The notes beneath the pieces were generated by a model. The model had not been told where the DNA came from. It searched no databases and worked only from the letters and a program-made list of their open reading frames with translations. A DNA stretch of 64,000 nucleotides from Methanobrevibacter sp. (GTDB lineage: Archaea; Methanobacteriota; Methanobacteria; Methanobacteriales; Methanobacteriaceae). Each line of letters opens with the position of its first letter. Within the stretch, counting starts at the first letter, position 1. Shown piece by piece: positions 47,899-55,716 of the stretch. Both the position numbers and the translations under genes were made by a program. The DNA lies in contig JAFRFB010000097.1 of assembly GCA_017434555.1 (NCBI GenBank), forward strand, positions 1 to 64,000, written 5' to 3'.

Positions 47899-48324
47899 TT
47901 AATATTCCTCTGGTTTCCAATCAAATTCTTTCAATTCGCTTAAGAATAATTTATTAGCAACAGCTTCTGGTTCAATTTCATCAGTTATTGAACTAGTAAA
48001 GAACGTCATTAAAATATCTTTAACACTTGTATATCTAACGAGTTCAGATTCCGATAATTTCGAGAAGCCATAATCAGCATAACCATTATTACTATAAATT
48101 AAATCCATTTCTTTTTTAAGTTTAGTAATATTAAGGTATTTACTATTGTAAATCAAATACTTATTATTTTTAACTTCTCTAGCTGTCCAAATAGTAGGTT
48201 TTGAAGTTTTAACTACTTCTTCAAGCGTTAGTTCTTTATCAGCTTTACGAACGACTGTATCTTTTATCTGTTCATCAGTCGCTTTATTTTCTTCTTCTAC
48301 TAGATATTGCTTAAAATTAATCAT
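47899..48324 (-). CDS. Unknown late protein with leader-like N-terminus
   Basis: 141 aa, MINFKQYLVEEENKATDEQIK. The first ten residues resemble T4 capsid-targeting leaders (M-x-x-F-x-x-Y/F-L/I-x-E). Then a mixed fold with SKPTIWTAREVKNNKYLIYNSKYLNITKLKKEMDLIY. No known family. TATAAATA is 5 bases before the ATG; contiguous with regA. Confidence 0.75.
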   Translation of the reverse strand: MINFKQYLVEEENKATDEQIKDTVVRKADKELTLEEVVKTSKPTIWTAREVKNNKYLIYNSKYLNITKLKKEMDLIYSNNGYADYGFSKLSESELVRYTSVKDILMTFFTSSITDEIEPEAVANKLFLSELKEFDWKPEEY

Positions 48325-48329
48325 ATAAT

Positions 48330-48337
48330 TATTTATA
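48330..48337 (-). promoter_or_regulatory. Late promoter TATAAATA, 5 bases from ATG
   Basis: Minus-strand copy before the ATG at 48324. Confidence 0.82.
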
Positions 48338-48341
48338 AGTA

Positions 48342-48369
48342 AAAAAGGAGTATTAAAGTACTCCTTTTT
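48342..48369 (-). terminator. Terminator of the gene at 48388
   Basis: AAAAAGGAGTA / TACTCCTTTTT stem, 6-base loop. Confidence 0.88.
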
Positions 48370-48387
48370 CTTTATTTTTTGTTAAAA

Positions 48388-49179
48388 TTACTTGATTTTT
48401 GGTAAGAAGAACGATGGAACGAATGGCATTGGAAGTAAAATATCTTCACCACAAGAATCACACTTAAACTTTGCTACTGGCTTTGCACTGAAAAGCAATT
48501 CTGCCATTTCATTTGTAAAATGACTGAAGCTCTTTGCATCCATATCACAAATATATTCATAAGCCTTATATAAAGACATCTTAGTATCATTTACCTTAAG
48601 AATATAGCTAGAAAGTTCAAGAAGTTCAGGATTGATTTCAATCATAATGTTTTGGTCATTCTTTAAACGATTGATTGCACCTTCCGTAGCGATTGTTGGA
48701 TAAGTAATTGTAATCTTATCTTTATTTGGCAATTCAATATATTCTGGAACGTCTTTGTCAAGATATGTAACATCAAGATTCTTAAGGAAGAACTTATAAT
48801 TTCTGATATTACCACAATTATCACAAGTTCCACGAAGAACAAACGGAATATCATCATAAGTGAAAGCACGGAGGTAATAAATTAACCAAATCTTATCACC
48901 TGTAAGAATCTTACCTGTTTCAATACCCCATAAACAATTAGAAAGAACGTTATTAATGACATTATTAATATTATTTTCATTAATTGTAGCAAGATTCTTA
49001 ATATTTAAAGTATTTAATTTCTTTACATAGATTGTTTCTGGATAGAATTTACCTCTTGACGGTAATAAACTCTTATCCAACATTACTGCACCTTTAGGTG
49101 GTTGAGTACTTAACTGATTAGAAACTTCTCCAACATTACTTTGAGTAATATTATTCAAATCTAACTTTTCTGATTTCAT
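48388..49179 (-). CDS. Baseplate protein (gp26/gp51-type, T4_baseplate family)
   Basis: 263 aa. Core: MLDKSLLPSRGKFYPETIYVKKLNTLNIKNLATI, VINNVLSNCLWGIETGKILTGDKIWLIYYLRAFTYDDIPFVLRGTCDNCGNIRNYKF, and a C-terminal CDSCGEDILLPMPF. The L-P-S-R-G-x-(F/L)-Y-P motif and the central tract match the T4 baseplate hub family and the paralog at 42054. Two C-x2-C knuckles may bind zinc. Probably hub or hub-assembly protein. Confidence 0.82.
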   Translation of the reverse strand: MKSEKLDLNNITQSNVGEVSNQLSTQPPKGAVMLDKSLLPSRGKFYPETIYVKKLNTLNIKNLATINENNINNVINNVLSNCLWGIETGKILTGDKIWLIYYLRAFTYDDIPFVLRGTCDNCGNIRNYKFFLKNLDVTYLDKDVPEYIELPNKDKITITYPTIATEGAINRLKNDQNIMIEINPELLELSSYILKVNDTKMSLYKAYEYICDMDAKSFSHFTNEMAELLFSAKPVAKFKCDSCGEDILLPMPFVPSFFLPKIK

Positions 49180-49211
49180 ATTTTCACCTTTAATATTTAA
49201 ACAATTTTATA

Positions 49212-49219
49212 TATTTATA
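49212..49219 (-). promoter_or_regulatory. Late promoter TATAAATA with leader
   Basis: 32 bases before the ATG at 49179, with AAAGGTG as ribosome site. Confidence 0.75.
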
Positions 49220-49229
49220 AATTTTAAAT

Positions 49230-49600
49230 ATCTATCTATACACACGTTCAAAATATCTGTAGAGACAATAAGCCTATTTAAGGAAATAGGCAAAAGACTA
49301 GTACATCTGTCTTCGACTAAGTGGATTTACAAACGAGCTTACGGGTCGGTCATCCTGTACTCCGGCTATATCTCGCTCTACCAATGGCGGCTAAATATAC
49401 TGCTTGCTAGACAGTATTTCGATGAACATTCCATTATCCGTTAATACCGGATCATATAAATGAAAGACACAGTTCTAGTATCTTTAATGGCTAACCCTCT
49501 ACCGACAGTTCCATTGGATTGGTCTTCGCTCCGAGGAATTAGACTTTGGAATTTATGGAATCAAATATAGATTGATTGTAAAATTTTGTAAACTAAAGAA
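49230..49600. ncRNA. Gene-free stretch, candidate structured RNA
   Basis: No reading frame of note in about 370 bases. By direct count 49261-49560 is 41% GC, against roughly 30% in the flanking genes. Several perfect hairpins occur: GCCTATTT / AAATAGGC (8 pairs, loop AAGG, about 49272-49291), ATACTG / CAGTAT (about 49397-49417), ATCCG / CGGAT (about 49436-49452), and a longer CGAG...CTCG element (49334-49375). This is the look of a conserved structured RNA rather than spacer DNA. Strand is not determined. I could not match it to a tRNA, tmRNA, group I or group II intron with confidence. Confidence 0.5.
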
Positions 49601-49619
49601 TACTAAAAAGTCTGGTTTT

Positions 49620-51686
49620 TTAACTTAGATAACCATATTCCTTAATAACACGTTTAAAGCTCTTCTTAGTTTTCTCACTAACATTTAACTTATCAACACT
49701 TCTGGATAATTCATCCAATGTAGCCTGACTAAATGTTCCACGTTTAATATCTTCATTAAGCATCTGAACATTACTTTCATCCTTATTGAACTGGTTCCAA
49801 ACAGACTTAAATCCACTATAAGCATGTTCGAAGTGTAACATACCTTGAACTGTCTTATTAGCAGAGCCTTCATTACTATTAATAACTGTTTGTCTAGTGC
49901 TTTCAGACCAACCCTTGGTATCTAATGACATATTCTTATTACTAACTCTCTGAGAAGAATCGTCATCAAGCTGAATATTTAGATAAATACCCTTACCCTT
50001 ATCAAGCTTAACTACAGATGTATTACCATAGTCGTCCGTAATAACACCACCTGATGCTTCAAGTAATTGATTAAGACCTTCTTTAGCACCTTTCAAGTTT
50101 GCTTTCTTACGTTCTTCTTTATTAGTATAACCTTTACCACCACCATTTGCTAAAAATACATCAACAATTGCTTCTTTACCACCAAATGCTTTTTGAACAG
50201 CAGCGTTAAGTGAAGCAGAATCTTTAAACTGCATTGTAACACCATTGATGTTAACTGTGATTTCACCAACGTCACTATAACCTCTAGCACCTTCAGAAGA
50301 ACCAGAACCTAGGTTAATTGTACCTCTTGCACCGCCAGTATCAAGCATATCAAAGAATACGTGTCCGCGTTCACCTTCCTTAGCAGTAACTTCTTTTTCA
50401 TAAGAATAAGAAACAGCGCCTAATAATGGGTCATTACCATTATAAGTATGTTGAGGTATAGTTTCTTTCTTAGAAGCAGATTTCTTAGGAGCATCAACTT
50501 CCATGCCAACAGCTTCTTTAATTGCTCTATTCAAATCATCTTCAGTTGCATAATCTTTCTGTAATTCTTTAGCAAGAGCATCAGCATCAGTTACTGGTTT
50601 ATTTAATTCATCAATTCTAGCAACATTTTCATTCATCTTATATAAAATATCACTAATTTCTGCAACTGTTTCTTCATCAGCATTAGTAAATTTTAAGAAT
50701 CTTTCTATAGCTTCAGTTTCATAAATATCTGCACCATTTGCAGCATTAAATCCGATTAATTCATAATCAGCACCAGCAACAGATTCTTTTGTGTTCTCAC
50801 CATGTTCAGCACGAATATTAGCATTTAAGAAATTCAATAGAGTTTCAGTCTGATTTGCCATTGTGCTGCCACCTTTACTTTCAGCAATTTGTTGCATAAG
50901 AGCAAGTTGTTCAGGAGAAGCATTTTCCATACTTTTTGCATAAGCAACAGCAAGGCGATTCATCATATATTCATTTAAATCTAAGTTTTCATTAGCCAAT
51001 TCATCAATTCTCTTATCAGCCAATTTACGTTCAGCTTTCAATACCTTATCAGCAGAATTAGCATTTTTATGATTTTTGAGCGTTTCTTTAAGAGCATCAT
51101 TAAGCGCTTTATTATCCGGCAATGTATATTCAGTAGTATATCTGCTTATTTCATTATTATCGTTATAATGTTCTAATGTTAATGGTTCGTCCATTATGTA
51201 AACAACATTAAATATAGCAGTAATTTCGATTGGACTACCAAATCCATTATTATTGAAAGATGGCATTCCATGTTCTTTTAAACGACATACATAAACTTTT
51301 CTATCAGCAACGTCTACCATTGATTCATTAAATTGTGTAACACGTATATTGATAAGAGGAGGTAAATATCCTTTATAAAGATTTGGTCCCATCCATGTGC
51401 ATAATTGTTTGAAGACTTCCATCTTATCTGTTTCTTCAAAAGTAATTTCTAATGAAGTTTCACCATACTTAAAGATAGGGACGACATATGCAGTATTGCC
51501 GTAAACCTTTTTATTTTCAGTATCTAATTTATATACTGGTTGAGTAATCTTCTTAATAGTATACTGGAATTTAGTATACTCTTCAATTTTATCACCTTCA
51601 GCAGCATTAGGCCAGATTTCAGCACTGAATCTGTAATTGATATGTGGTCTAAGCCTTTGTATATTAAAAATATTTACAAGTCCCAT
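49620..51686 (-). CDS. Tube-like N-terminal domain with long extension
   Basis: 688 aa. Residues 1-190 have the tail-tube/tube-cap pattern: YRFSAEIWPNAAEGDKIEEYTKFQYTIKKITQPVYKLDT, YVVPIFKYGETSLEITFEETDKMEVFKQLCTWMG, GSPIEITAIFNVVYIMDEPLTLEHY. This resembles T4 gp48/gp54-type baseplate tube proteins. The remaining 500 residues are charged helices (about 200-400) followed by a Gly-rich domain (RGTINLGSGSSEGARGYSDVGEITVNINGVTMQF) and a basic helix. So it may cap or anchor the tube. Immediately downstream of the gp14-type neck gene (3 bases). Confidence 0.72.
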   Translation of the reverse strand: MGLVNIFNIQRLRPHINYRFSAEIWPNAAEGDKIEEYTKFQYTIKKITQPVYKLDTENKKVYGNTAYVVPIFKYGETSLEITFEETDKMEVFKQLCTWMGPNLYKGYLPPLINIRVTQFNESMVDVADRKVYVCRLKEHGMPSFNNNGFGSPIEITAIFNVVYIMDEPLTLEHYNDNNEISRYTTEYTLPDNKALNDALKETLKNHKNANSADKVLKAERKLADKRIDELANENLDLNEYMMNRLAVAYAKSMENASPEQLALMQQIAESKGGSTMANQTETLLNFLNANIRAEHGENTKESVAGADYELIGFNAANGADIYETEAIERFLKFTNADEETVAEISDILYKMNENVARIDELNKPVTDADALAKELQKDYATEDDLNRAIKEAVGMEVDAPKKSASKKETIPQHTYNGNDPLLGAVSYSYEKEVTAKEGERGHVFFDMLDTGGARGTINLGSGSSEGARGYSDVGEITVNINGVTMQFKDSASLNAAVQKAFGGKEAIVDVFLANGGGKGYTNKEERKKANLKGAKEGLNQLLEASGGVITDDYGNTSVVKLDKGKGIYLNIQLDDDSSQRVSNKNMSLDTKGWSESTRQTVINSNEGSANKTVQGMLHFEHAYSGFKSVWNQFNKDESNVQMLNEDIKRGTFSQATLDELSRSVDKLNVSEKTKKSFKRVIKEYGYLS

Positions 51687-51689
51687 AGA

Positions 51690-52547
51690 TTACCAACCCT
51701 CAAAAGGATCATAGTATTGTGGATTCTCTTCTTTAATTTCTTCAGACTTATACATGACATTAGTCGGAACATTATCTTTTGGTTCATTGTTAATATCAGT
51801 ATCAGTCATTGCATCTGTATTTGTAGATAACATATCAGATTCAGGTGCAACTTCGCTTGTCTTGTCTGTTGTAGAAGTAGAAGTATCAAGTTTAAATGTT
51901 TCTGCAAGTTCTGCATACTTTCTAAATTCATCCATTGGGTCACTATTAACATTGAGTTCATCAACGTTTTCATGATTGTTGTGCCAGACACGTAACTTGA
52001 ATGTATAAGTAATTGGAGTAGACAAGAATGTTGTCTGTTCAGCAAATTCCTTTACATTAACTACTTCATAATAAGTGTCTGAATATTCGATATAAACAAT
52101 ATCGCCAATCTTTGGAACCTCAGCTTCGTAAATATCCTTCATATCTGGATATGAAAGTTGAGATGCTTCATAGAAATGTTGAACAGTGCATTGACAAGTT
52201 ATAATTTCTGGAAAAATCATACCCTGAAGTTCATATTGTCTCTGCATTGTTGGGATAGATTCAGTATACATCTTTAATAAGAATCTACGTTCTACATTTG
52301 CCAATGGGTCTTCACCATATAATCTATCTTTTTTAGTATCAATGTTTTTTAAATAATATTGAACTTCAAATCCAAACATATTATATGCTTCAGAAGAAAG
52401 TTCAGAAAGTAATGCTGCTTCTGCTTTATAACAGTCATTTTCCATACTATCGAAATAACGTGGAGCAGTCCAGTCTTTACCTTGGACTGAACAGTTACCC
52501 TGTTTAAATAGTTTAGAAAATTCAGAAGCATATGATTGAACTGCCAT
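51690..52547 (-). CDS. 14: Neck protein (gp14 type)
   Basis: 285 aa, comparable to T4 gp14 (256). Pattern: N-terminal YFDSMENDCYKAEAALLSELSSEAYNMFGFEVQYYLKNIDTKKDRLYGEDPLANVERRFLLKMYTESIPTMQ, then VPKIGDIVYIEYSDTYYEVVNVKEFAEQTTFLSTPITYTFKLRVWHNNHENVDE, as in the 'G-D-x-I-Y-x-x-x-x-x-x-x-E-I-x-x-V...P-x-Y-x-L-x-x-x-x-x-x-x-x-x-E' end of gp14. gp14 completes the head with gp13 before tail attachment; the gp13-type gene is at 23642. The last 60 residues are Thr/Ser/Asp-rich. Late promoter 4 bases from the ATG. Confidence 0.8.
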   Translation of the reverse strand: MAVQSYASEFSKLFKQGNCSVQGKDWTAPRYFDSMENDCYKAEAALLSELSSEAYNMFGFEVQYYLKNIDTKKDRLYGEDPLANVERRFLLKMYTESIPTMQRQYELQGMIFPEIITCQCTVQHFYEASQLSYPDMKDIYEAEVPKIGDIVYIEYSDTYYEVVNVKEFAEQTTFLSTPITYTFKLRVWHNNHENVDELNVNSDPMDEFRKYAELAETFKLDTSTSTTDKTSEVAPESDMLSTNTDAMTDTDINNEPKDNVPTNVMYKSEEIKEENPQYYDPFEGW

Positions 52548-52551
52548 ACAT

Positions 52552-52563
52552 TATTTATAAATA
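52552..52563. promoter_or_regulatory. Palindromic bidirectional late promoter TATTTATAAATA
   Basis: Perfect 12-base palindrome. Minus copy (52552-52559) is 4 bases from the gp14-type ATG at 52547; plus copy (52556-52563) is 24 bases from the ATG at 52588, whose leader has TTGGAGA. Confidence 0.86.
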
Positions 52564-52587
52564 ATAAAGAATATTGGAGAATTTTAA

Positions 52588-53172
52588 ATGGATAAAAAAT
52601 ACGGAAAAATCTTTAAAACTGTTCCAAAACAATCTTTTAGCGATTATTTTTCTACTAAAAAGAGAGAAATAAATGCCGAAGAAAGATATAATGAAGCAGT
52701 TAGAATTATGCATGAACATCGATATGCTGTTTTAAATGAAGGTAAAATGGCTCAATGGATTGCTGGTATTGCATTGTCATTAGGACTTATTACTAATGCT
52801 ATGGCAAGAGATTTTAATGCTCAAGCTTCATCTGGATATACAAGTCAAAAAGCAAACACTTCTATATTTAATAAGAATTTGCAAAAGAATTTTAATATGG
52901 AATCTGATGTACAGTTGACTGATGCAATGGTTCAAAATATTGTTGATACTGTTGCTAAGAAGATTTCAGCTAGAATGATTAAAGAAGATAAGTATGAAGA
53001 AGATGAATTACTTGAACTTCCAGAATGGAAAGACGCAGTTGAATTTTATAAGCAACTTGTAAAGGCTGATGAAAGTTTAGGTAATATGTTTTCTCGTCGT
53101 TTAGATAAAGCATTAACACAAAGTATTAGAATTGCTCCTAACATACAACGATATGTTTTAAAGAATGGTTAA
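52588..53172 (+). CDS. Late protein with one hydrophobic segment
   Basis: 194 aa. After a charged N-terminus (MDKKYGKIFKTVPKQSFSDYF) comes a helix (ERYNEAVRIMHEHRYAVLNEGK) and a 20-residue apolar stretch (MAQWIAGIALSLGLITNAMA) followed by A-R-D-F, then a helical, acidic C-terminus. The apolar segment could be a membrane span or a buried oligomer helix; in a late virion protein it might act in DNA passage through the envelope. This is speculation. Confidence 0.76.
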   Translation: MDKKYGKIFKTVPKQSFSDYFSTKKREINAEERYNEAVRIMHEHRYAVLNEGKMAQWIAGIALSLGLITNAMARDFNAQASSGYTSQKANTSIFNKNLQKNFNMESDVQLTDAMVQNIVDTVAKKISARMIKEDKYEEDELLELPEWKDAVEFYKQLVKADESLGNMFSRRLDKALTQSIRIAPNIQRYVLKNG

Positions 53173-53178
53173 ATTAAA

Positions 53179-53202
53179 AAGGTTACTCAAACGAGTAACC
53201 TT
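53179..53202. terminator. Bidirectional terminator
   Basis: AAGGTTACTC / GAGTAACCTT stem with AAAC loop between convergent genes. Confidence 0.9.
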
Positions 53203-53207
53203 AAATT

Positions 53208-53684
53208 TTAATTCTTACCAAGTAATGTAATTAAATCATCTTTTGTTTGTCTTGGTGTTTCATATTTAACGAATTGACCACCGCCATTTGCAAATGCTTC
53301 ACAATTTTTTCTGAAGTCATCAATTAATACAGAATTTTGATCAGCATAATATTCTTTTTCTTTACCAAGATTCGTAATAATAATGTGATGTTTATCAATT
53401 TTGGTATTATTCTTTAACCAATTCAGTTTACCAATCTTACCATCTGTGAAATTTACAGAAGTTAAGATAAATAAATCTATATTTTCTTGTTCACAGAGTT
53501 TTAAAATCCATTCGTAAAGTTCTTTACCTTCAGGAAGCCACTCCATTTCTTCCCAGAATTCTGGACCTCCTTGGTGAACTACTTCCCAGTTGACCTTGTT
53601 ACCGTTAATACATTCATACTTTTCGCATTGTCCGCGAAAATTAACAATAACACCGTCCATGTCAAGAAAAATCTTATCAATCAT
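53208..53684 (-). CDS. 5'(3')-deoxyribonucleotidase-like HAD phosphatase
   Basis: 158 aa. HAD motifs: I (IFLDMDGVIVNF, nucleophile and acid Asp), II (FILTSVNF), III (Lys in HHIIITNLGKEK) and IV (VLIDDFRKN). Features such as PEFWEEMEWLPEGKELYEWI match the 5'(3')-deoxyribonucleotidase (NT5C) type. It would dephosphorylate deoxynucleoside monophosphates, adjusting the precursor pool, or in some phages act on DNA/RNA ends. Coupled to the RuvC-like gene upstream (13 bases). Confidence 0.85.
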   Translation of the reverse strand: MIDKIFLDMDGVIVNFRGQCEKYECINGNKVNWEVVHQGGPEFWEEMEWLPEGKELYEWILKLCEQENIDLFILTSVNFTDGKIGKLNWLKNNTKIDKHHIIITNLGKEKEYYADQNSVLIDDFRKNCEAFANGGGQFVKYETPRQTKDDLITLLGKN

Positions 53685-53697
53685 AATTTATCCTATA

Positions 53698-54387
53698 TTA
53701 TTTATAGATAAAATCAGAAGCTATTAGTCCAAGCGGATGTTCATCAGTCTTGGTTATAAAAACTTCTTGAATATATTTTGGTTGATTATTTAGGTTTTCT
53801 ATACCAAATTTAAGTTTTAATTCAAGTCGTAACGATTCACAGAGCGAGAATGCGTCAATAATATCAGAAGTTGGTGCTGCACCTTTCTTACCGTCTTTTA
53901 CTGGAGGTAAGTCAGAAATATCCAATAAAATATTACCATAACTCTTTTTCTCATTCATTTCAAGAAGAGTATTTTTCATTCTGATTTTATCAGCATTACC
54001 ATAATCAGAGAAAAGTTTTTTATTCTGATTAGGTGGATAAAATCTGAGTTTTTTACCTTCTCTAAAGAGCATTTGTTTGATATACCCTTCAAATTCTGCC
54101 AAATCAAAGACTTTACCACTTTTACCACGAGATAAAGCAAAGGCTTCAACTGCTATATAATCACAATCTTTACACCATTCTAAAATAGTATCTTCTAAGA
54201 AACTATAACGTTGATATATGTTATTGTAATCTTTATAACTGTAAAAGACCAACCCTGGTAATATAGCATTTTTCTTGACAGTTGTAAATCCATGTCTTTC
54301 TAAATTCTGAATATTAAATTTATTGTCAACTTCTTCGACAACGACACCAGAACTGGTAATGGATAAGTCTAAACCTGCAATTTTCAT
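53698..54387 (-). CDS. RuvC-like Holliday junction resolvase
   Basis: 229 aa. RNase H-like nuclease core: Asp7 in IAGLDLSITSSG, Glu in YIAVEAFALSRGKSGKVFDLAEFEGYIK, and the late acidic pair in TSDIIDAFSLCE. The D...E...D-x-x-D arrangement is that of RuvC-type crossover junction endonucleases, used in place of T4 endonuclease VII to resolve branched DNA before packaging. Late promoter 28 bases upstream, with AAGGTG. Confidence 0.85.
   Translation of the reverse strand: MKIAGLDLSITSSGVVVEEVDNKFNIQNLERHGFTTVKKNAILPGLVFYSYKDYNNIYQRYSFLEDTILEWCKDCDYIAVEAFALSRGKSGKVFDLAEFEGYIKQMLFREGKKLRFYPPNQNKKLFSDYGNADKIRMKNTLLEMNEKKSYGNILLDISDLPPVKDGKKGAAPTSDIIDAFSLCESLRLELKLKFGIENLNNQPKYIQEVFITKTDEHPLGLIASDFIYK
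53699..53706 (-). promoter_or_regulatory. Late promoter TATAAATA inside upstream gene end
   Basis: Minus-strand copy overlapping the last codons of the RuvC-like gene, 14 bases before the ATG at 53684. Confidence 0.6.
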
Positions 54388-54415
54388 AATTTCACCTTTA
54401 AAATAAACACTTTTC

Positions 54416-54427
54416 TATTTATAAATA
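54416..54427. promoter_or_regulatory. Palindromic bidirectional late promoter TATTTATAAATA
   Basis: Perfect palindrome; plus copy (54420-54427) 7 bases from the ATG at 54435, minus copy (54416-54423) 28 bases from the ATG at 54387. Confidence 0.82.
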
Positions 54428-54434
54428 TTTATGT

Positions 54435-55712
54435 ATGGCTAATATATATGTTGATTTGAAAAATGGTGAAATTCCAGCAATACCATTTGCGACTGGAAAA
54501 ATATTTGATGCTAATTCGCCTATTGATAAGTCAAAAATACCAATAGACCCAGAAACAACAGACACCAATGATAATATTGATGAAAAAATAGCATCTGATA
54601 ATTTTATTACTCCGGCGGAATATTATAATAAGATTTCTGACGGAACACATGGTAGTGTTGAAAAAGATAAGCAGGGTTATTATAATGAAAATGGAACAAA
54701 CTCTAATATTGAAATAAAGTGGTTCTGGTTAGAAGAATTAAAGAACTGGTGTACTTATATGGTTTCAACAAATGGCCATGAAGCACTTAATATTTTTACA
54801 TTAAGCGTTTGGAATGGTAAGAATGGTTGGATTAGTATTGCAAATAGAACAATGGCTGGTGATCCTTATTCAATTACACAAGATTTATTTTGCATTCGTA
54901 AATTCCAAGAACCATTTTTATTAGATGCGAGAGGATATTATGTATCTAATAATACATTTATTTCTGGAACAGATATACATATATATGAAAAACTTTATTC
55001 TGGTAAAAATGATATTACGCAAATACGTGGTTTAGTTCAAAATGTATATCAAGATCATGTTGAGTCTTTATTGCCATTTAGATTACAACATATTATGGGT
55101 TTTAGATTACAGAAAAATACAAAATATACAATAAATGACCAAAATAATTTCCAAACAATACGTTGGAATACTTTATATAATCCACTTACCGCAGAAAAAG
55201 TAATTGGTACTTATTTAGGTGCATATGCACAAGCAAACGTAAGATACCCAATATCAACTGGTATTCCTACTGTTTGGCGATTGCCATCTGGTGATATATT
55301 TTTAGCTACAACATTTTATTGGAATGCTGATAATGGCAATGCATATTATTTTGCAAAAGATGAAGGTGGATTATTTAGAAAAAGATTTTATAAAACTGGT
55401 GATACACCGGAATTTAAGATGATGGGTGATAATGACTTTACTGCTGCATCATGGATTAATTCATTATGTGCTAATTATTTTGGTTCTGGTAATAATAAGA
55501 CAATAGAAAATGATTGGTTAAGAGAAAAACCACCAGCAACCAATGATGAAACAGATTATTCTATTGATTATACTAATATGCTTGATACAACTAAAACGTT
55601 TGAACAACATAATATAAATAAAGAAAATTCTATGAAGTGTTCTTTCACAATTCATAGACCAAATGTTACAACAGAAGAAGCTCAGACACCTGATTACGCT
55701 AGAAAGTGGTAA
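54435..55712 (+). CDS. Tail fibre/baseplate periphery protein
   Basis: 425 aa, MANIYVDLKNGEIPAIPFATGK. Beta-rich, with many Asn, Tyr, Trp and Thr, typical of adsorption proteins (FLLDARGYYVSNNTFISGTDIHIYEKLYSG; WRLPSGDIFLATTFYWNADNGN). The first of three co-transcribed genes of this type; 4 bases separate it from the next. No named family recognised. Confidence 0.75.
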   Translation: MANIYVDLKNGEIPAIPFATGKIFDANSPIDKSKIPIDPETTDTNDNIDEKIASDNFITPAEYYNKISDGTHGSVEKDKQGYYNENGTNSNIEIKWFWLEELKNWCTYMVSTNGHEALNIFTLSVWNGKNGWISIANRTMAGDPYSITQDLFCIRKFQEPFLLDARGYYVSNNTFISGTDIHIYEKLYSGKNDITQIRGLVQNVYQDHVESLLPFRLQHIMGFRLQKNTKYTINDQNNFQTIRWNTLYNPLTAEKVIGTYLGAYAQANVRYPISTGIPTVWRLPSGDIFLATTFYWNADNGNAYYFAKDEGGLFRKRFYKTGDTPEFKMMGDNDFTAASWINSLCANYFGSGNNKTIENDWLREKPPATNDETDYSIDYTNMLDTTKTFEQHNINKENSMKCSFTIHRPNVTTEEAQTPDYARKW

Positions 55713-55716
55713 ATAA

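Noticed and set aside
49230-49600. tRNA, tmRNA, group I intron or hammerhead ribozyme
   Set aside because: No cloverleaf with a GGTTCRA loop, no convincing P3-P7 core and no CUGAUGA/GAAA core could be placed; only a general structured-RNA call is made.
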